NCBI GenBank assembly: GCA_944349905.1
Contig: CALVNR010000004.1
Coordinates: forward strand, 55,199 to 119,198
DNA from: an uncultured Clostridia bacterium
GTDB lineage: Bacteria; Bacillota; Clostridia; Christensenellales; UBA1242
Direction: 5' to 3'
DNA: 64,000 nucleotides
Position numbers and translations under genes: made by a program
Part shown: piece after piece, positions 42,199 through 52,362 of the stretch
How positions within the stretch are numbered: position 1 is the first letter of the stretch
Layout: each line of letters starts with the position of its first letter
The notes under the pieces: generated by a model
What the model saw: the letters and a program-made list of their open reading frames with translations, nothing else
What the model was told of the DNA's origin: nothing
Databases searched by the model: none

Positions 42199-43407
42199 CT
42201 AATATATTTCATTTAACTTCTCAGCCAATATTTTGACATGTTCGTATGTTAAACCACCTTGAAAATAAGCTATATAAGGCTTTTTTATTGGACTATCACA
42301 GGACAATTCGATAGAAGCTCCACCTACAAATGTTCCAGCTGCCATAATAACTTGGTCATTATATCCTGGCATATCCCAAGGCATAGGAACTATAAAAGAA
42401 TCTATTGGAGAAATTTTTTGAACTAATTGTACAAATTTTATAAGTTCATCGGCAGTGTTAAAAACAACAGATTTTATAATATCATCAGGTTGCTCTTGAT
42501 TTGTTGGTATTATCTTGTAGCCTTTGCTTTGCATCACTTCCCCTACAAGCATAGCACCTTTCAAAGATTGAGCTACTACATGTGGAGCCATAAATAATCC
42601 TTGATAAAACAAACGATAACCCATTTCATAAGAACCAACTTCAAGCAAAAGTGATGGAGATGTAAAACGAGTTGAAATCATGTCTATTGCTTTTTCATTT
42701 CCACAAATATAAGCACCAGTAGGAGCAAGCCCACCTCCTGGATTTTTTATTAACGAACCTACAATAACATCTGCACCAACCTCTGTTGGCTCTTTTTTCT
42801 CAACAAACTCACCATAACAATTATCTACAACTATAAAAGGTGCTTGTTTTAAAGATTTTATACTTTTAAATATTTCTTCCATTTGAGATATTGAAAGAGC
42901 TTTTCTACTAGTATAACCTCTTGACCTTTGAACAAAAACTACTTTTGGTTTTAATTTTTTTATAGATTTTAAAATTAATTCAAAATCAAACTTATCATCT
43001 TTAAGTTCAATTTGTTTGTATTTAATTCCAAAGTTTTCGAGAGAACCATTTTTTTTTCCAAACAAAGTATCATGTAATGTATCGTACAAATTTCCACTTA
43101 TAGATAAAATAGTATCACCTGGCCTTAAAAGTCCAAAAAGCACGATGGATATTGCATGAGAGCCACAAGTAATTAATGGCGAAACAATAGCTTTTTCTGT
43201 CTTGAATACACTGCTATAAACATTTGCAAGTTTATCTCTACCTTGGTCATCATAGCCATAACCAGTTGTCCCTGAAAAACATTGAGAAGTAATTTTACAA
43301 TCTCTAAAAGCGTCTAAAACTTTTTTTTGATTAAAAAAAGATATTTCATTTATTTTTTCAAACTGATTCTCTAATTTTTTTTCAAATGTTTTTAATTTTT
43401 CAGCCAT
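42199..43407 (-). CDS. ynbB: YnbB-family PLP enzyme (methionine gamma-lyase / 'aluminium resistance' family)
   Basis: The 402-residue type I PLP enzyme has SGTTGYGYDDQGRD, an Asp in PFIVVDNCYGEFVE, and the Schiff-base lysine in GSLIKNPGGGLAPTGAYICG. This family is annotated as Cys/Met metabolism but its physiological substrate is not settled. It overlaps miaA by 16 bases and ends the miaB-mutS-mutL-miaA-ynbB run, its usual place in Firmicutes. The hfq gene often found near it is not present. Confidence 0.88.
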   Translation of the reverse strand: MAEKLKTFEKKLENQFEKINEISFFNQKKVLDAFRDCKITSQCFSGTTGYGYDDQGRDKLANVYSSVFKTEKAIVSPLITCGSHAISIVLFGLLRPGDTILSISGNLYDTLHDTLFGKKNGSLENFGIKYKQIELKDDKFDFELILKSIKKLKPKVVFVQRSRGYTSRKALSISQMEEIFKSIKSLKQAPFIVVDNCYGEFVEKKEPTEVGADVIVGSLIKNPGGGLAPTGAYICGNEKAIDMISTRFTSPSLLLEVGSYEMGYRLFYQGLFMAPHVVAQSLKGAMLVGEVMQSKGYKIIPTNQEQPDDIIKSVVFNTADELIKFVQLVQKISPIDSFIVPMPWDMPGYNDQVIMAAGTFVGGASIELSCDSPIKKPYIAYFQGGLTYEHVKILAEKLNEIY

Positions 43408-44297
43408 TTTTCTATCTCCATTTCTATTTCATTTTTAGCATCAGTAAATACATCGCAGTCTATCCATTTCACATCATTAATACTTTTTATAAATGTAATT
43501 TGTCTTTTAGCATAATTTCTTGAATGTTGTTTGATAAGTTCTATCATTTTTTCTTTTGAATATTCGTTTTTCAAATATGGCAAAACTTCCTTGTAGCCTA
43601 TCGCTTTAAAAGGTTGAACATTTTCACCATATTTTGTTAACAAGAATTTTACTTCATCAATTAAACCTTCTTCAATCATTAAATCTACTCTTTTGTTTAT
43701 TTGAGAGTAAAGTTCACTTCTATCTTTGTTTAAAGCAAAAATCAAACAATCATATTCTGATTCTGCTTTTGATTTTTTATTGTTTGATAAAGCAATTTCA
43801 AGAGCACGCACTACTCTTTGAGAATTGTTTTTATCAATTGTTTTTGCAATTTCAGGGGACAAATATTCAAGTTTTTCAAAAAGATAATCAAGACCTTTTT
43901 CTTCTAATTCTTTTTGCAAAAGATTTCTAACTTCGTTGTTTTTCTCAACTCCACCAAAATTATAATTTTCAATTAACGACTTAATGTATAAAGCCGTTCC
44001 ACCAACAAATATAGGCAACTTGTTTTTTGAAATTATTTTATCTATCAAAATTTTTGCATTGCTTACATAATCAAATGCAGAAAATTCTTGCGAAGGCAAT
44101 ACAACATCAATTAAATGATGTTTTACTCCTTGCATTTCTTCTGGTTTGATTTTTGCTGAGCCAATATTAAAATTATAAAATACTTGCACAGAATCAGCAG
44201 AAATAATTTCTCCATTATATTTCTTTGCAATTTCTATACCCATTTTTGATTTTCCTACACCAGTTGGTCCTAGTATAACTATAATCTTAGGTTTCAT
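43392..44297 (-). CDS. miaA: tRNA dimethylallyltransferase
   Basis: The 301-residue enzyme adds a dimethylallyl group to A37 of tRNAs reading UNN codons. It has the P-loop ILGPTGVGKSKMGIEIA, the ISADSVQVF block and GGTALYIKSLIENY. MiaB, which methylthiolates the product, is encoded in the same operon. The length is normal for Firmicutes. Confidence 0.96.
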   Translation of the reverse strand: MKPKIIVILGPTGVGKSKMGIEIAKKYNGEIISADSVQVFYNFNIGSAKIKPEEMQGVKHHLIDVVLPSQEFSAFDYVSNAKILIDKIISKNKLPIFVGGTALYIKSLIENYNFGGVEKNNEVRNLLQKELEEKGLDYLFEKLEYLSPEIAKTIDKNNSQRVVRALEIALSNNKKSKAESEYDCLIFALNKDRSELYSQINKRVDLMIEEGLIDEVKFLLTKYGENVQPFKAIGYKEVLPYLKNEYSKEKMIELIKQHSRNYAKRQITFIKSINDVKWIDCDVFTDAKNEIEMEIEKWLKN

Positions 44298-44314
44298 TGT
44301 TCTCCTATTTATTT

Positions 44315-46252
44315 TTACAATGTTCTTTTAAACATTTTTTCAAAATCTTTCTTTGTTAACACAAGCGTTATAGGTCGTCCATGAGGACAGAGCATAACCC
44401 CTTCCCTTACTTTTTCTATAATATAAGCACATTCATCAATCGTAATGCTATCACCAGCTTTTATAGCATGTTTGCATGCAGACTGGCAAAGTTTATTATG
44501 CAAAAAGTCGCTATTTTTTTTGTCCCAATTAATACCTTCTCTTAAAATTTCATCAACAAAACAATCCAAAGAAATATTAGATAAAATAACTGGAACAGAT
44601 TTAATAGAAAATTCAAAGTTGTAATCTTCAATTTCAAAGCCCAAACTATTTAATTCTTTAATCATAAGTGATAAAGTTTCATATTCCTTTGAGTTAACTT
44701 TAAATTTGTATGGCAATAGCAAGTCTTGTTTAACTAATATTTTTGCATTGTCAACTTGCTGTAACAATTTATCATAAAGCAATCTTTCATGTGCAGCATG
44801 TTGGTCAATAAAATAAAGGTTGTCATTATATTCAATAACAATGTAGGTTTTAAAAACAGTTCCAAGAATTTTCATTTCGTCTCTTACGCTTGCTTTAATA
44901 AAACTATCAACATTGTTTTTTATTTCTGTTAAATGAGTAGTTTGGTCTTGGTCAAAAAATACAACATTATTTCTTCTATTATCCGGTACCTCTCTTTTAT
45001 TTAACTTTATATTTTCAAAATCAGGTATTTTTGTGTTTTTAACAATATCAGTATTCAAGCTTTCAAAATCATTAACTTCTACTTCTTTGTTAATATTATC
45101 AACTACATCTACGCGAGTTGAAAAACTTTGTCCTTCATTTTCAGTTAAAGGTTTATTAAAAATATCCAAAACAATATTAGATTTTTTTATATCTCTTTTA
45201 TTATCAAAAATTTCAGTTTGTCTTGCATTGTTTTCAAAATTTGATGAAAGAAAACTATTAACTTGATTTTCAGATAATAGTGCATTTTCAACAGCTCTTC
45301 TTACCATTGAAAATATTCTATTTGAATTTTCAAATTTAACTTCTTTTTTTGATGGGTGAACATTTACATCTACACAATCTGCTGGCAAAACAAGATTTAA
45401 TACATAAAAAGGAAATCTTCCTTTCATTAAAAAACTTTCAAAAACACTTTGCACTGCAGAAGATACAATATAATTTTCAACATATCTTTTGTTTACAAAA
45501 AAAGTTTGGTAAGACCTATTAGATTTTGAATAAGAAGGTTTTGTAACAAAACCTTCAAGTAAAAAATCATTTTCTTTATAATCAATTTTAATCAAATTGT
45601 CATAAACTTCTCTTCCGTATATAGTATATATTATGTCTTGCATACTACAAGTAGTTGTATTATAAATTAATTTCCCATCTACAAAATATTTAAAACTAAT
45701 ATCACTTCTTGACAAAAGAAATTTTTCAATTAAATGAGTTATTTCACTTTCTTCAATTTTTGTTTTCTTCAAAAATTTTGCTCTCACGGGTGTATTAAAA
45801 AACAAGTTGCTACAACTTATAGTTGTACCTTGACTTCTTGCAATTTGCTCTACTTCTGATGCTTGTCCCCCATCAACATGTATTACAAACCCCGTTTGAC
45901 TATCTGAGGTTTTAGATGACATTTTCACTTGACAAACCGAAGCAATACTTGCAAGAGCTTCACCTCTAAATCCGAGACTTTCTATATTGTCCAAGTCTTC
46001 AACATCTTTTATTTTGCTTGTAGCATGTGGCAAAAAGGCAAGTGGTAAATCTTCTTTTGATATTCCTATACCATCATCAGATACAGTGATATTTTTTTTG
46101 CCACCTTCTTCTATTTCTATAGTTATATTCTTTGCTCCTGCATCAATACTATTTTCAACAAGTTCTTTAACAATAGAAGCAGGTTTTTCAACAACTTCAC
46201 CAGCACTTATTCTATTAAAAACTTTTGGATTTAGAATATTTATTTTGCTCAT
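44315..46252 (-). CDS. mutL: DNA mismatch repair protein MutL
   Basis: The 645-residue GHKL ATPase has NRISAGEVVEKPASIVKELVENSIDAG, DDGIGI and LGFRGEALASI at the N-terminus, and a C-terminal endonuclease domain with DQHAAHERLLYD, ACKHAIKAGD and MLCPHGRP. The metal motif reads DQHA(X)2E(X)4D, with Asp where most MutL endonucleases have Glu. It nicks the new strand after MutS finds a mismatch. It abuts mutS with a one-base overlap. Confidence 0.96.
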   Translation of the reverse strand: MSKINILNPKVFNRISAGEVVEKPASIVKELVENSIDAGAKNITIEIEEGGKKNITVSDDGIGISKEDLPLAFLPHATSKIKDVEDLDNIESLGFRGEALASIASVCQVKMSSKTSDSQTGFVIHVDGGQASEVEQIARSQGTTISCSNLFFNTPVRAKFLKKTKIEESEITHLIEKFLLSRSDISFKYFVDGKLIYNTTTCSMQDIIYTIYGREVYDNLIKIDYKENDFLLEGFVTKPSYSKSNRSYQTFFVNKRYVENYIVSSAVQSVFESFLMKGRFPFYVLNLVLPADCVDVNVHPSKKEVKFENSNRIFSMVRRAVENALLSENQVNSFLSSNFENNARQTEIFDNKRDIKKSNIVLDIFNKPLTENEGQSFSTRVDVVDNINKEVEVNDFESLNTDIVKNTKIPDFENIKLNKREVPDNRRNNVVFFDQDQTTHLTEIKNNVDSFIKASVRDEMKILGTVFKTYIVIEYNDNLYFIDQHAAHERLLYDKLLQQVDNAKILVKQDLLLPYKFKVNSKEYETLSLMIKELNSLGFEIEDYNFEFSIKSVPVILSNISLDCFVDEILREGINWDKKNSDFLHNKLCQSACKHAIKAGDSITIDECAYIIEKVREGVMLCPHGRPITLVLTKKDFEKMFKRTL

Positions 46253-48855
46253 TATTCCTCCTCTTTTGCCTTTTTAACTAAATCATTTAACAATTCAAAA
46301 GCATACATAGGTGAAACTTTATTAATATCAATATCTTTTAATGTGTTTAGAAGAGATATTCCCAATTTTGTATTGTTTTCTGCTTTTTCTTTTTTGCTAT
46401 CAAATATATTTAAGTCAAGTTTTGTATTTATTGTTTCAAGCGATTTAGAAATCTCTTTTGCTCTTATCAAAACTTCTTTTGGCAATCCTGCAAGTCTTGC
46501 TACTTCAATACCAAAACTTCTATTTGCTCCACCTCTTACAATCTTTCTCAAAAATACTATATTCTCATCTATTTCTTTAACTGCAATTTTGTAATTCTTT
46601 ACACCCTCAATTATTCCTTCCAATTCTGTTAACTCATGATAATGAGTGGCAAAGAGAGTTTTTGATTTAAAGTTCTTAGCTAAATATTCAACTACTGCCC
46701 ATGCTATACTTAGTCCGTCAAAAGTTGAAGTTCCTCTACCTATTTCATCAAGTATTATCAAACTCTTATCCGTTGCATTTGCTAGTATTAGTGCAACTTC
46801 ACTCATTTCTACCATAAATGTGCTTTGACCATAAGCAAGGTCATCACTTGCACCAACTCTTGTAAAAATTCTGTCAGTAATTGAAATTTCTGCACTTTTT
46901 GCAGGGACAAAACTTCCAATGTGAGCCATATAAGTTATGATTGCTGTTTGACGCATATATGTGCTTTTCCCTGCCATATTTGGACCAGTTATAACCATCA
47001 TCTTGTTTTCTTCTTGGTCAAGGAATGTGTCGTTGGCAACAAATTGACCATTTTTTAAGTATTGTTCAACAACTGGATGTCTGCCATCCTCAATTTTTAT
47101 ATGTTTAATATTTGAATTAATTTTAGGTTTTGTATAGTTGTTTTTTACAGCAACTTCTGCTAGTGAAAGTAAGGCATCAATTTGTGCTATACTTTGAGAA
47201 ATTTGTTGGAACACTGTTAAATAGTTTTGTAAATAATTTTTAAGTTGGTCATAAATTTCACTTTCAAGTTTTAATGCTTTTTCCTCAGAATTTAATACAA
47301 CATCTTCAATTTCCTTTAAATCAGGAGTGATAAATCTTTCGTTGTTTGCTATTGTTTGTCTTCTTTTATAATGCAAAGGTACATTTTCTGCTTGACTTTT
47401 ACTTACTTCAATATAATAACCAAAAACTCTATTAAAACCAATTTTTAAATTTTTTATGCCAGTTGCTTCAATTTCTTTTGCTTCCAAATCTTTTATCCAT
47501 TGATTTGCAGATTTTTTTGCATCTCTTAAATTGTCAAGTTCTTTATTAAAACCATTTTTTATGTAACCACCGTCTTTTGTAGAAGTTGAAGCATCTTCAC
47601 AAATTGCTTTATCCAAAATATTGCAAACATCTGTAAGGTCTACAAGATTTTGATTGCATAATTTTATTTTTTCGCTTTGGCAAGATGAAAGAATTTGTTT
47701 CAATTGTGGAATAACTTGTAATGATGTTTTAAGGCCAAGCAATTCTTTTGGCGATATTGAACCATAGCCAATTCTTCCAGCAATTCTTTCAATATCATTT
47801 ACTGAATTCAAAATCTGTGATAGTTTGTCTCTTATAATAAGTTTTGATATGAGTTCTTCAACGGCATCAAGTCTTGCGTTTATTTCTTTGCTATCTTGCA
47901 ATGGTTGGTCAAGCATGTTTCTTAACTTTCTTCCACCCATAGAAGTTTTTGTTTTATCTAAAACCCAAAGTAAAGAGCCAGTTTTCCCCCTATCTCTTAA
48001 ATTTTCAACTATTTCAAGGTTTCTACGCGAATTTACATCAATGGTTAAAAATAAATCATTTTTTATCACTTGAATTTTGTTTATACTTTTTAAAAGTCTT
48101 TTTTGAGTTTCTTTTAAATATTCTAAAATTGCACCAGCACTTGAAATAAGTTCTTGATTTTTAATTTCAAATACTGCTTGATAATTTTGACCAAATTGTT
48201 GAATCAAATTTTCATCTGCTCTTGATTTTGAAAATGCCCATTCATAGTAAGTGTAATATTTACTTAATAAATTTCCCCTTTCTTCTTTTAATTCATTTAA
48301 AAGTATTTTTGCTTCTTCATTACAAATTACTTCAGAAGGATTGATTCTAGCAAGCAAGTCGCATAAATCTCTTTGATAATTTTTTTCAAATGGAACAACA
48401 GCAAATTCACCAGTAGAAATATCTACATAACTTACTCCCAACTTTTCAGCATTTTTATAAATTGACATCAAATAATTGTTTTTGTTCCCTTCGAGCATTC
48501 CATCTTCTACAACTGTTCCCGGAGTTATTACCCTTACAACATCACGCTCTAACATTTTAACACCTTTTTGAGGAGTTGTTGTCTGTTCACAAATTGCAAC
48601 TTTGTATCCTTTTGATATAAGTTTTGCTATATAATTTTGGCATGCATGATATGGAAGTCCACACATTGGAGCTTTTTCTTCCAATCCACATTGTTTTCCC
48701 GTTAAAACCAAATCTAATTCCTTCGAGGCAACCAATGCATCATCAAAAAACATTTCATAGAAATCACCCATTCTATAAAATAAAATACAATCTTTATAAT
48801 TTTCTTTAATTTGCAAATATTGTCTCATTGCAGGTGAAATTTGGTCAATATTCAT
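46252..48855 (-). CDS. mutS: DNA mismatch repair protein MutS
   Basis: The 867-residue mismatch sensor has the N-terminal mismatch-reading domain (FYRMGDFYEMFFDDA, with the Phe that stacks on the mismatch), core and clamp domains, Walker A TGPNMAGKSTYMRQ and Walker B DEIGRGTSTFDGLSIAWA. It starts within the miaB stop (ATGA, four-base overlap), so it is translationally coupled to a truncated miaB. Confidence 0.97.
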   Translation of the reverse strand: MNIDQISPAMRQYLQIKENYKDCILFYRMGDFYEMFFDDALVASKELDLVLTGKQCGLEEKAPMCGLPYHACQNYIAKLISKGYKVAICEQTTTPQKGVKMLERDVVRVITPGTVVEDGMLEGNKNNYLMSIYKNAEKLGVSYVDISTGEFAVVPFEKNYQRDLCDLLARINPSEVICNEEAKILLNELKEERGNLLSKYYTYYEWAFSKSRADENLIQQFGQNYQAVFEIKNQELISSAGAILEYLKETQKRLLKSINKIQVIKNDLFLTIDVNSRRNLEIVENLRDRGKTGSLLWVLDKTKTSMGGRKLRNMLDQPLQDSKEINARLDAVEELISKLIIRDKLSQILNSVNDIERIAGRIGYGSISPKELLGLKTSLQVIPQLKQILSSCQSEKIKLCNQNLVDLTDVCNILDKAICEDASTSTKDGGYIKNGFNKELDNLRDAKKSANQWIKDLEAKEIEATGIKNLKIGFNRVFGYYIEVSKSQAENVPLHYKRRQTIANNERFITPDLKEIEDVVLNSEEKALKLESEIYDQLKNYLQNYLTVFQQISQSIAQIDALLSLAEVAVKNNYTKPKINSNIKHIKIEDGRHPVVEQYLKNGQFVANDTFLDQEENKMMVITGPNMAGKSTYMRQTAIITYMAHIGSFVPAKSAEISITDRIFTRVGASDDLAYGQSTFMVEMSEVALILANATDKSLIILDEIGRGTSTFDGLSIAWAVVEYLAKNFKSKTLFATHYHELTELEGIIEGVKNYKIAVKEIDENIVFLRKIVRGGANRSFGIEVARLAGLPKEVLIRAKEISKSLETINTKLDLNIFDSKKEKAENNTKLGISLLNTLKDIDINKVSPMYAFELLNDLVKKAKEEE

Positions 48856-49976
48856 TTTTTACCTGTCTCCTTTTGTATATCTTTTTCAAGATTTAAAAGT
48901 TTGTTTACTCTTCTGTGTTTTTCAATTTCTGGAACTTGATCATTCATTTTGCTCGCAACAGTTCCTTCTCTTGGAGAATACATAAAAGCAAAAATACTGT
49001 CAAATTGTACTTGTTTAACTAAACTATAAGTATCTTCAAATTCTTCTTCTGTTTCACTAGGAAATCCAACAATAAAATCAGATGTTATTCTGCAATTTGG
49101 AATTTTTTCTCTTATTTTGTCAATAATAGACAAATATTTTTCTCTTGTATATTTTCTATTCATAAGATTTAAAATTCTGTTGTTTCCGCTTTGAGCTGGA
49201 AGATGAATGTATTTTTCTATTTTGTCTTCATTTGCAATAACATCTATTACTTCATCAGTCAAATCTTTTGGATGTGAAGTCATAAATGAAATTTTAAAAT
49301 CGCCTTCAAGCTTGCATATATCTTTTAACAATTGAGCAAATGAAACAGGCGGATTTAAGTCTTTTCCATATGAATTAACATTTTGTCCAAGCAGTGTTAT
49401 CTTGTTATATTTTTTTTCGCTTATAATTTGTTTTATTTCATTTAAAATATTTTCTTCACTTCTAGATTTTTCTCTTCCCCTAACATAAGGAACTATACAA
49501 TAGGTACAAAAATTATTGCATCCTTGCATAATGTTGACCCAAGCATTATCGCCACTAGTTCTCTTGTAAGGTAAAACTTCATCAATATCGCCTTCTTGCC
49601 AAATTTCAAGTTGTCTTCCATCTTTTACTTGTTTTATATAATCAGCTAGTTTGGGTAAATTAAAAGTTCCAATGACAATATCAACAAAAGGAAAAGTTCT
49701 AAGCATCTTTTTGGCTGTTTCTTCTTTTTGAGTCATGCATCCACAAAGAACTATAATAAGGTCTTTATTCTTTTTTTTTAACTTTTTTAAGTTTCCTACA
49801 TTACCAAAAACTCTATCTTCTGCTCCTTCTCTAATTGCACAAGTATTAAAAACAATAATATCAACATCTTCTCTTTTTTCTGCACAACTATATCCTAGTT
49901 TTTCAAGAATTGCTGCTATTTTTTCTGATTCATGTACATTCATTTGACATCCGTAAGTAACTATAAAATATTTCAT
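48852..49976 (-). CDS. miaB: tRNA-2-methylthio-N6-dimethylallyladenosine synthase lacking the TRAM domain
   Basis: The 374-residue methylthiotransferase has the N-terminal UPF0004 domain with three cluster cysteines (YGCQMN, NTCAIREG, CGCM) and the radical-SAM CNNFCTYCIVPYVRGREKSR motif. It ends at about the residue where the usual C-terminal TRAM RNA-binding domain of some 65 residues should begin. The stop overlaps the mutS start. The catalytic parts are complete, so the enzyme may still work. RimO in this window keeps its own C-terminal extension. A promoter lies at 50023-50051. Confidence 0.92.
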   Translation of the reverse strand: MKYFIVTYGCQMNVHESEKIAAILEKLGYSCAEKREDVDIIVFNTCAIREGAEDRVFGNVGNLKKLKKKNKDLIIVLCGCMTQKEETAKKMLRTFPFVDIVIGTFNLPKLADYIKQVKDGRQLEIWQEGDIDEVLPYKRTSGDNAWVNIMQGCNNFCTYCIVPYVRGREKSRSEENILNEIKQIISEKKYNKITLLGQNVNSYGKDLNPPVSFAQLLKDICKLEGDFKISFMTSHPKDLTDEVIDVIANEDKIEKYIHLPAQSGNNRILNLMNRKYTREKYLSIIDKIREKIPNCRITSDFIVGFPSETEEEFEDTYSLVKQVQFDSIFAFMYSPREGTVASKMNDQVPEIEKHRRVNKLLNLEKDIQKETGKK

Positions 49977-50022
49977 ATTTATCCTTTATTGTTAAAATTA
50001 AATTTTTTTAAAATTCAATAGT

Positions 50023-50051
50023 ATTATACAATACATTAAATAAATTTTCAA
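50023..50051 (-). promoter_or_regulatory. Sigma-A promoter of the miaB-mutS-mutL-miaA-ynbB operon
   Basis: TTGAAA (50046-50051) and TATAAT (50023-50028) are 17 bases apart. Confidence 0.72.
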
Positions 50052-50104
50052 ATAAAAAATTAATTAAGCAAATATTTTTTTTAATTGTTGCCATAATAAA
50101 AAAG

Positions 50105-52333
50105 ATGAGAAAATTTTTTAAGTGGTTTTTTATAATTTTTACATTTGTGTTTTTAGGTATTTTAATTGCCCTTTCTTTTTATATTGGTTCAATTTATACA
50201 AATGCATTGAAAATTGATGTAGATAACGCAAAATTAGAAGCACCTTATACTTCTATACAAATATTTGATAAAGACAACAAACCGATACATGAAGATAACA
50301 CTATTAATGAAAATTATGCTGAAATTTCAACTCTTTCCAAAGACACTTTAAACGCCTTTGTTTCAATAGAAGATAAAGATTTTTACAATCATCATGGAGT
50401 TAATTATAAAAGAATTGTAAAGGCTATGGTTAATAATATAGTAGCAAGAAAATTTAAAGAAGGCGCATCAACAATAACTCAACAATTGATAAAAAACAGT
50501 CATCTAAGCAGCAAAAAAACTTTTGAAAGAAAAATAACTGAAATAGCATTAAGTCAAAAATTGGAAAAGCAACTATCAAAAGATGAAATTTTAGAGAGAT
50601 ACTTAAACATAATTTACTTTGGTAATAATTGCTATGGTATAGAAAATGCAAGCCAATATTATTTTTCAAAAAACGCAAGCGATTTATCCTTAGAAGAAAG
50701 TGCACTGCTTGCAGGTCTTATAAAATCTCCTTCGAAATATTCGCCAGTTAAAAATCCAGAAAATGCGAAAAGCAGAAGAAACATTGTTTTAAATGAAATG
50801 GAAAAAGATGGCAAAATTTCAGCAGAAGAATGTTTGCTTGCAAAAAGCAAAGAAATACAATTAAATATAAACAACAAACAAAAAAATAAGCTAAACTCTT
50901 ACAGCCAAGCATCTATTGATGAAGCAGAAGAAATTTTAAACTTACCTGCTCAGCAAATTGCACTGCAAGGATACAAAATATATACATATCAAGATTCAAA
51001 AATCCAAAGTGATATTGAAACTGCAATATCAAACATTTCACCTACTTGCAACTATGCTTCCATTGTTATTGACAACAAAACTCATTCTGTTGTTGCTTAT
51101 AATGGAAATGGGAATTATAAAATATTAGAAACAAAAAGACAACCCGGTTCATGCATAAAACCTATTTTGGTTTACGCTCCTGCATTAAACGAAGATATCA
51201 TATATCCTTGCACACAAGTTTTAGATGAAAAAACGGATATTTCAGGTTTCTCTCCAAAAAATGTTGGAAATGTCTATCACGGTTATATTTCTGCAAGAGA
51301 AAGTTTATCAAAATCTGTAAATATTCCTGCTGTTAAAATTCTAAGTTATGTTGGAATAGAAAAAGCGAAAAAATATGCAGAAGATTTAGGATTAGAATTC
51401 GTAGAACAAGATGAAGGTTATTGCTTAGCGCTTGGTGGAATGACTTATGGTGTCAATATAAAGCAACTAGCAAATGCATATTCAACTTTTGCAAATAATG
51501 GGAAGTATAGTCCTGCCAAATTTGTTTCATTTATAGTTGATAAAAATGGAAAAATTGTTTATATAAATAAATCTCATGAAGAACAAGTATTGAGAGAAGA
51601 CAGTTGCTACCTTTTAACTGACATGTTAAAGACTTGTTCACAAACTGGAACAGGTAAAAAATTGTCACAACTTGATACAGAGATTGCTACAAAGACAGGA
51701 ACTGTTGGCAAACCAAATTCAAAACAAAATCTTGATGCTTGGAACATCTCTTACACGCCAGAATTAACTTGCGGTGTTTGGCTGGGAAATCTTGACAATA
51801 GTCCAATAGATTACACAGGCGGAAATCAACCTACTCAAATTGTTAAAGATTTTTTTGAAAAGAATAAAAGCAATATTAATTTTGAAAAACCATCATCAAT
51901 AGTTGAAAAAGAAATAGACATGATAGAACTTGAAAACAATCATAGAGTTATTCTTGCAAATGAATATATGCCTGAAAGATATACAAAGAAAGAACTTTTT
52001 TCAATATTTAATTTGCCAAAGCAATACTCTGATAAATTTGCCACATTACAATCACCGCAAATTGAAAGCAAGGTTGAAAACAATAAGGTTTATATAACTT
52101 TTTTTGCAAATGATTATCTTACATATCAGTTCTATAATGGCAAAACTTTATTAAATGAAATTGAAAATAAAAATGGAGAACAAAATATAATATTGCCATT
52201 TGATGAAGAAAAAGAGACTATAACTTTAAAAACATTTTATACTCTAAATCCAGAACTACAAGACATAAAAGAATTAAATTTTATAAAGTCAAAACAAGAA
52301 AAAATATATAATAATAAAAAATGGTATATATAA
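50105..52333 (+). CDS. Class A penicillin-binding protein (PBP1A type)
   Basis: The 742-residue bifunctional peptidoglycan synthase has a membrane helix (residues 8-30), a glycosyltransferase domain with catalytic Glu in IEDKDFYNHHG (residues 88-98) and GASTITQQLIKN (120-131), and a transpeptidase with SxxK at Ser349-Lys352 (GSCIK), SVN, and KTG at 530-532. A C-terminal beta region of about 120 residues follows. The start has no clear Shine-Dalgarno sequence; a CATAAT box sits seven bases upstream but without a convincing -35. It is transcribed away from miaB. Confidence 0.93.
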   Translation: MRKFFKWFFIIFTFVFLGILIALSFYIGSIYTNALKIDVDNAKLEAPYTSIQIFDKDNKPIHEDNTINENYAEISTLSKDTLNAFVSIEDKDFYNHHGVNYKRIVKAMVNNIVARKFKEGASTITQQLIKNSHLSSKKTFERKITEIALSQKLEKQLSKDEILERYLNIIYFGNNCYGIENASQYYFSKNASDLSLEESALLAGLIKSPSKYSPVKNPENAKSRRNIVLNEMEKDGKISAEECLLAKSKEIQLNINNKQKNKLNSYSQASIDEAEEILNLPAQQIALQGYKIYTYQDSKIQSDIETAISNISPTCNYASIVIDNKTHSVVAYNGNGNYKILETKRQPGSCIKPILVYAPALNEDIIYPCTQVLDEKTDISGFSPKNVGNVYHGYISARESLSKSVNIPAVKILSYVGIEKAKKYAEDLGLEFVEQDEGYCLALGGMTYGVNIKQLANAYSTFANNGKYSPAKFVSFIVDKNGKIVYINKSHEEQVLREDSCYLLTDMLKTCSQTGTGKKLSQLDTEIATKTGTVGKPNSKQNLDAWNISYTPELTCGVWLGNLDNSPIDYTGGNQPTQIVKDFFEKNKSNINFEKPSSIVEKEIDMIELENNHRVILANEYMPERYTKKELFSIFNLPKQYSDKFATLQSPQIESKVENNKVYITFFANDYLTYQFYNGKTLLNEIENKNGEQNIILPFDEEKETITLKTFYTLNPELQDIKELNFIKSKQEKIYNNKKWYI

Positions 52334-52362
52334 AAAAATAGTGATTTTATCACTATTTTTTA
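52333..52362. terminator. Bidirectional terminator
   Basis: AAATAGTGA-TTTTA-TCACTATTT with A and T runs on both sides lies between the PBP gene and recA. Confidence 0.85.

Noticed and set aside
50068-50097. Possible sigma-G promoter (CATAATA) and leaderless start for the PBP gene
   Set aside because: The -10 is suggestive, but the -35 region does not fit sigma-A or sigma-G patterns.
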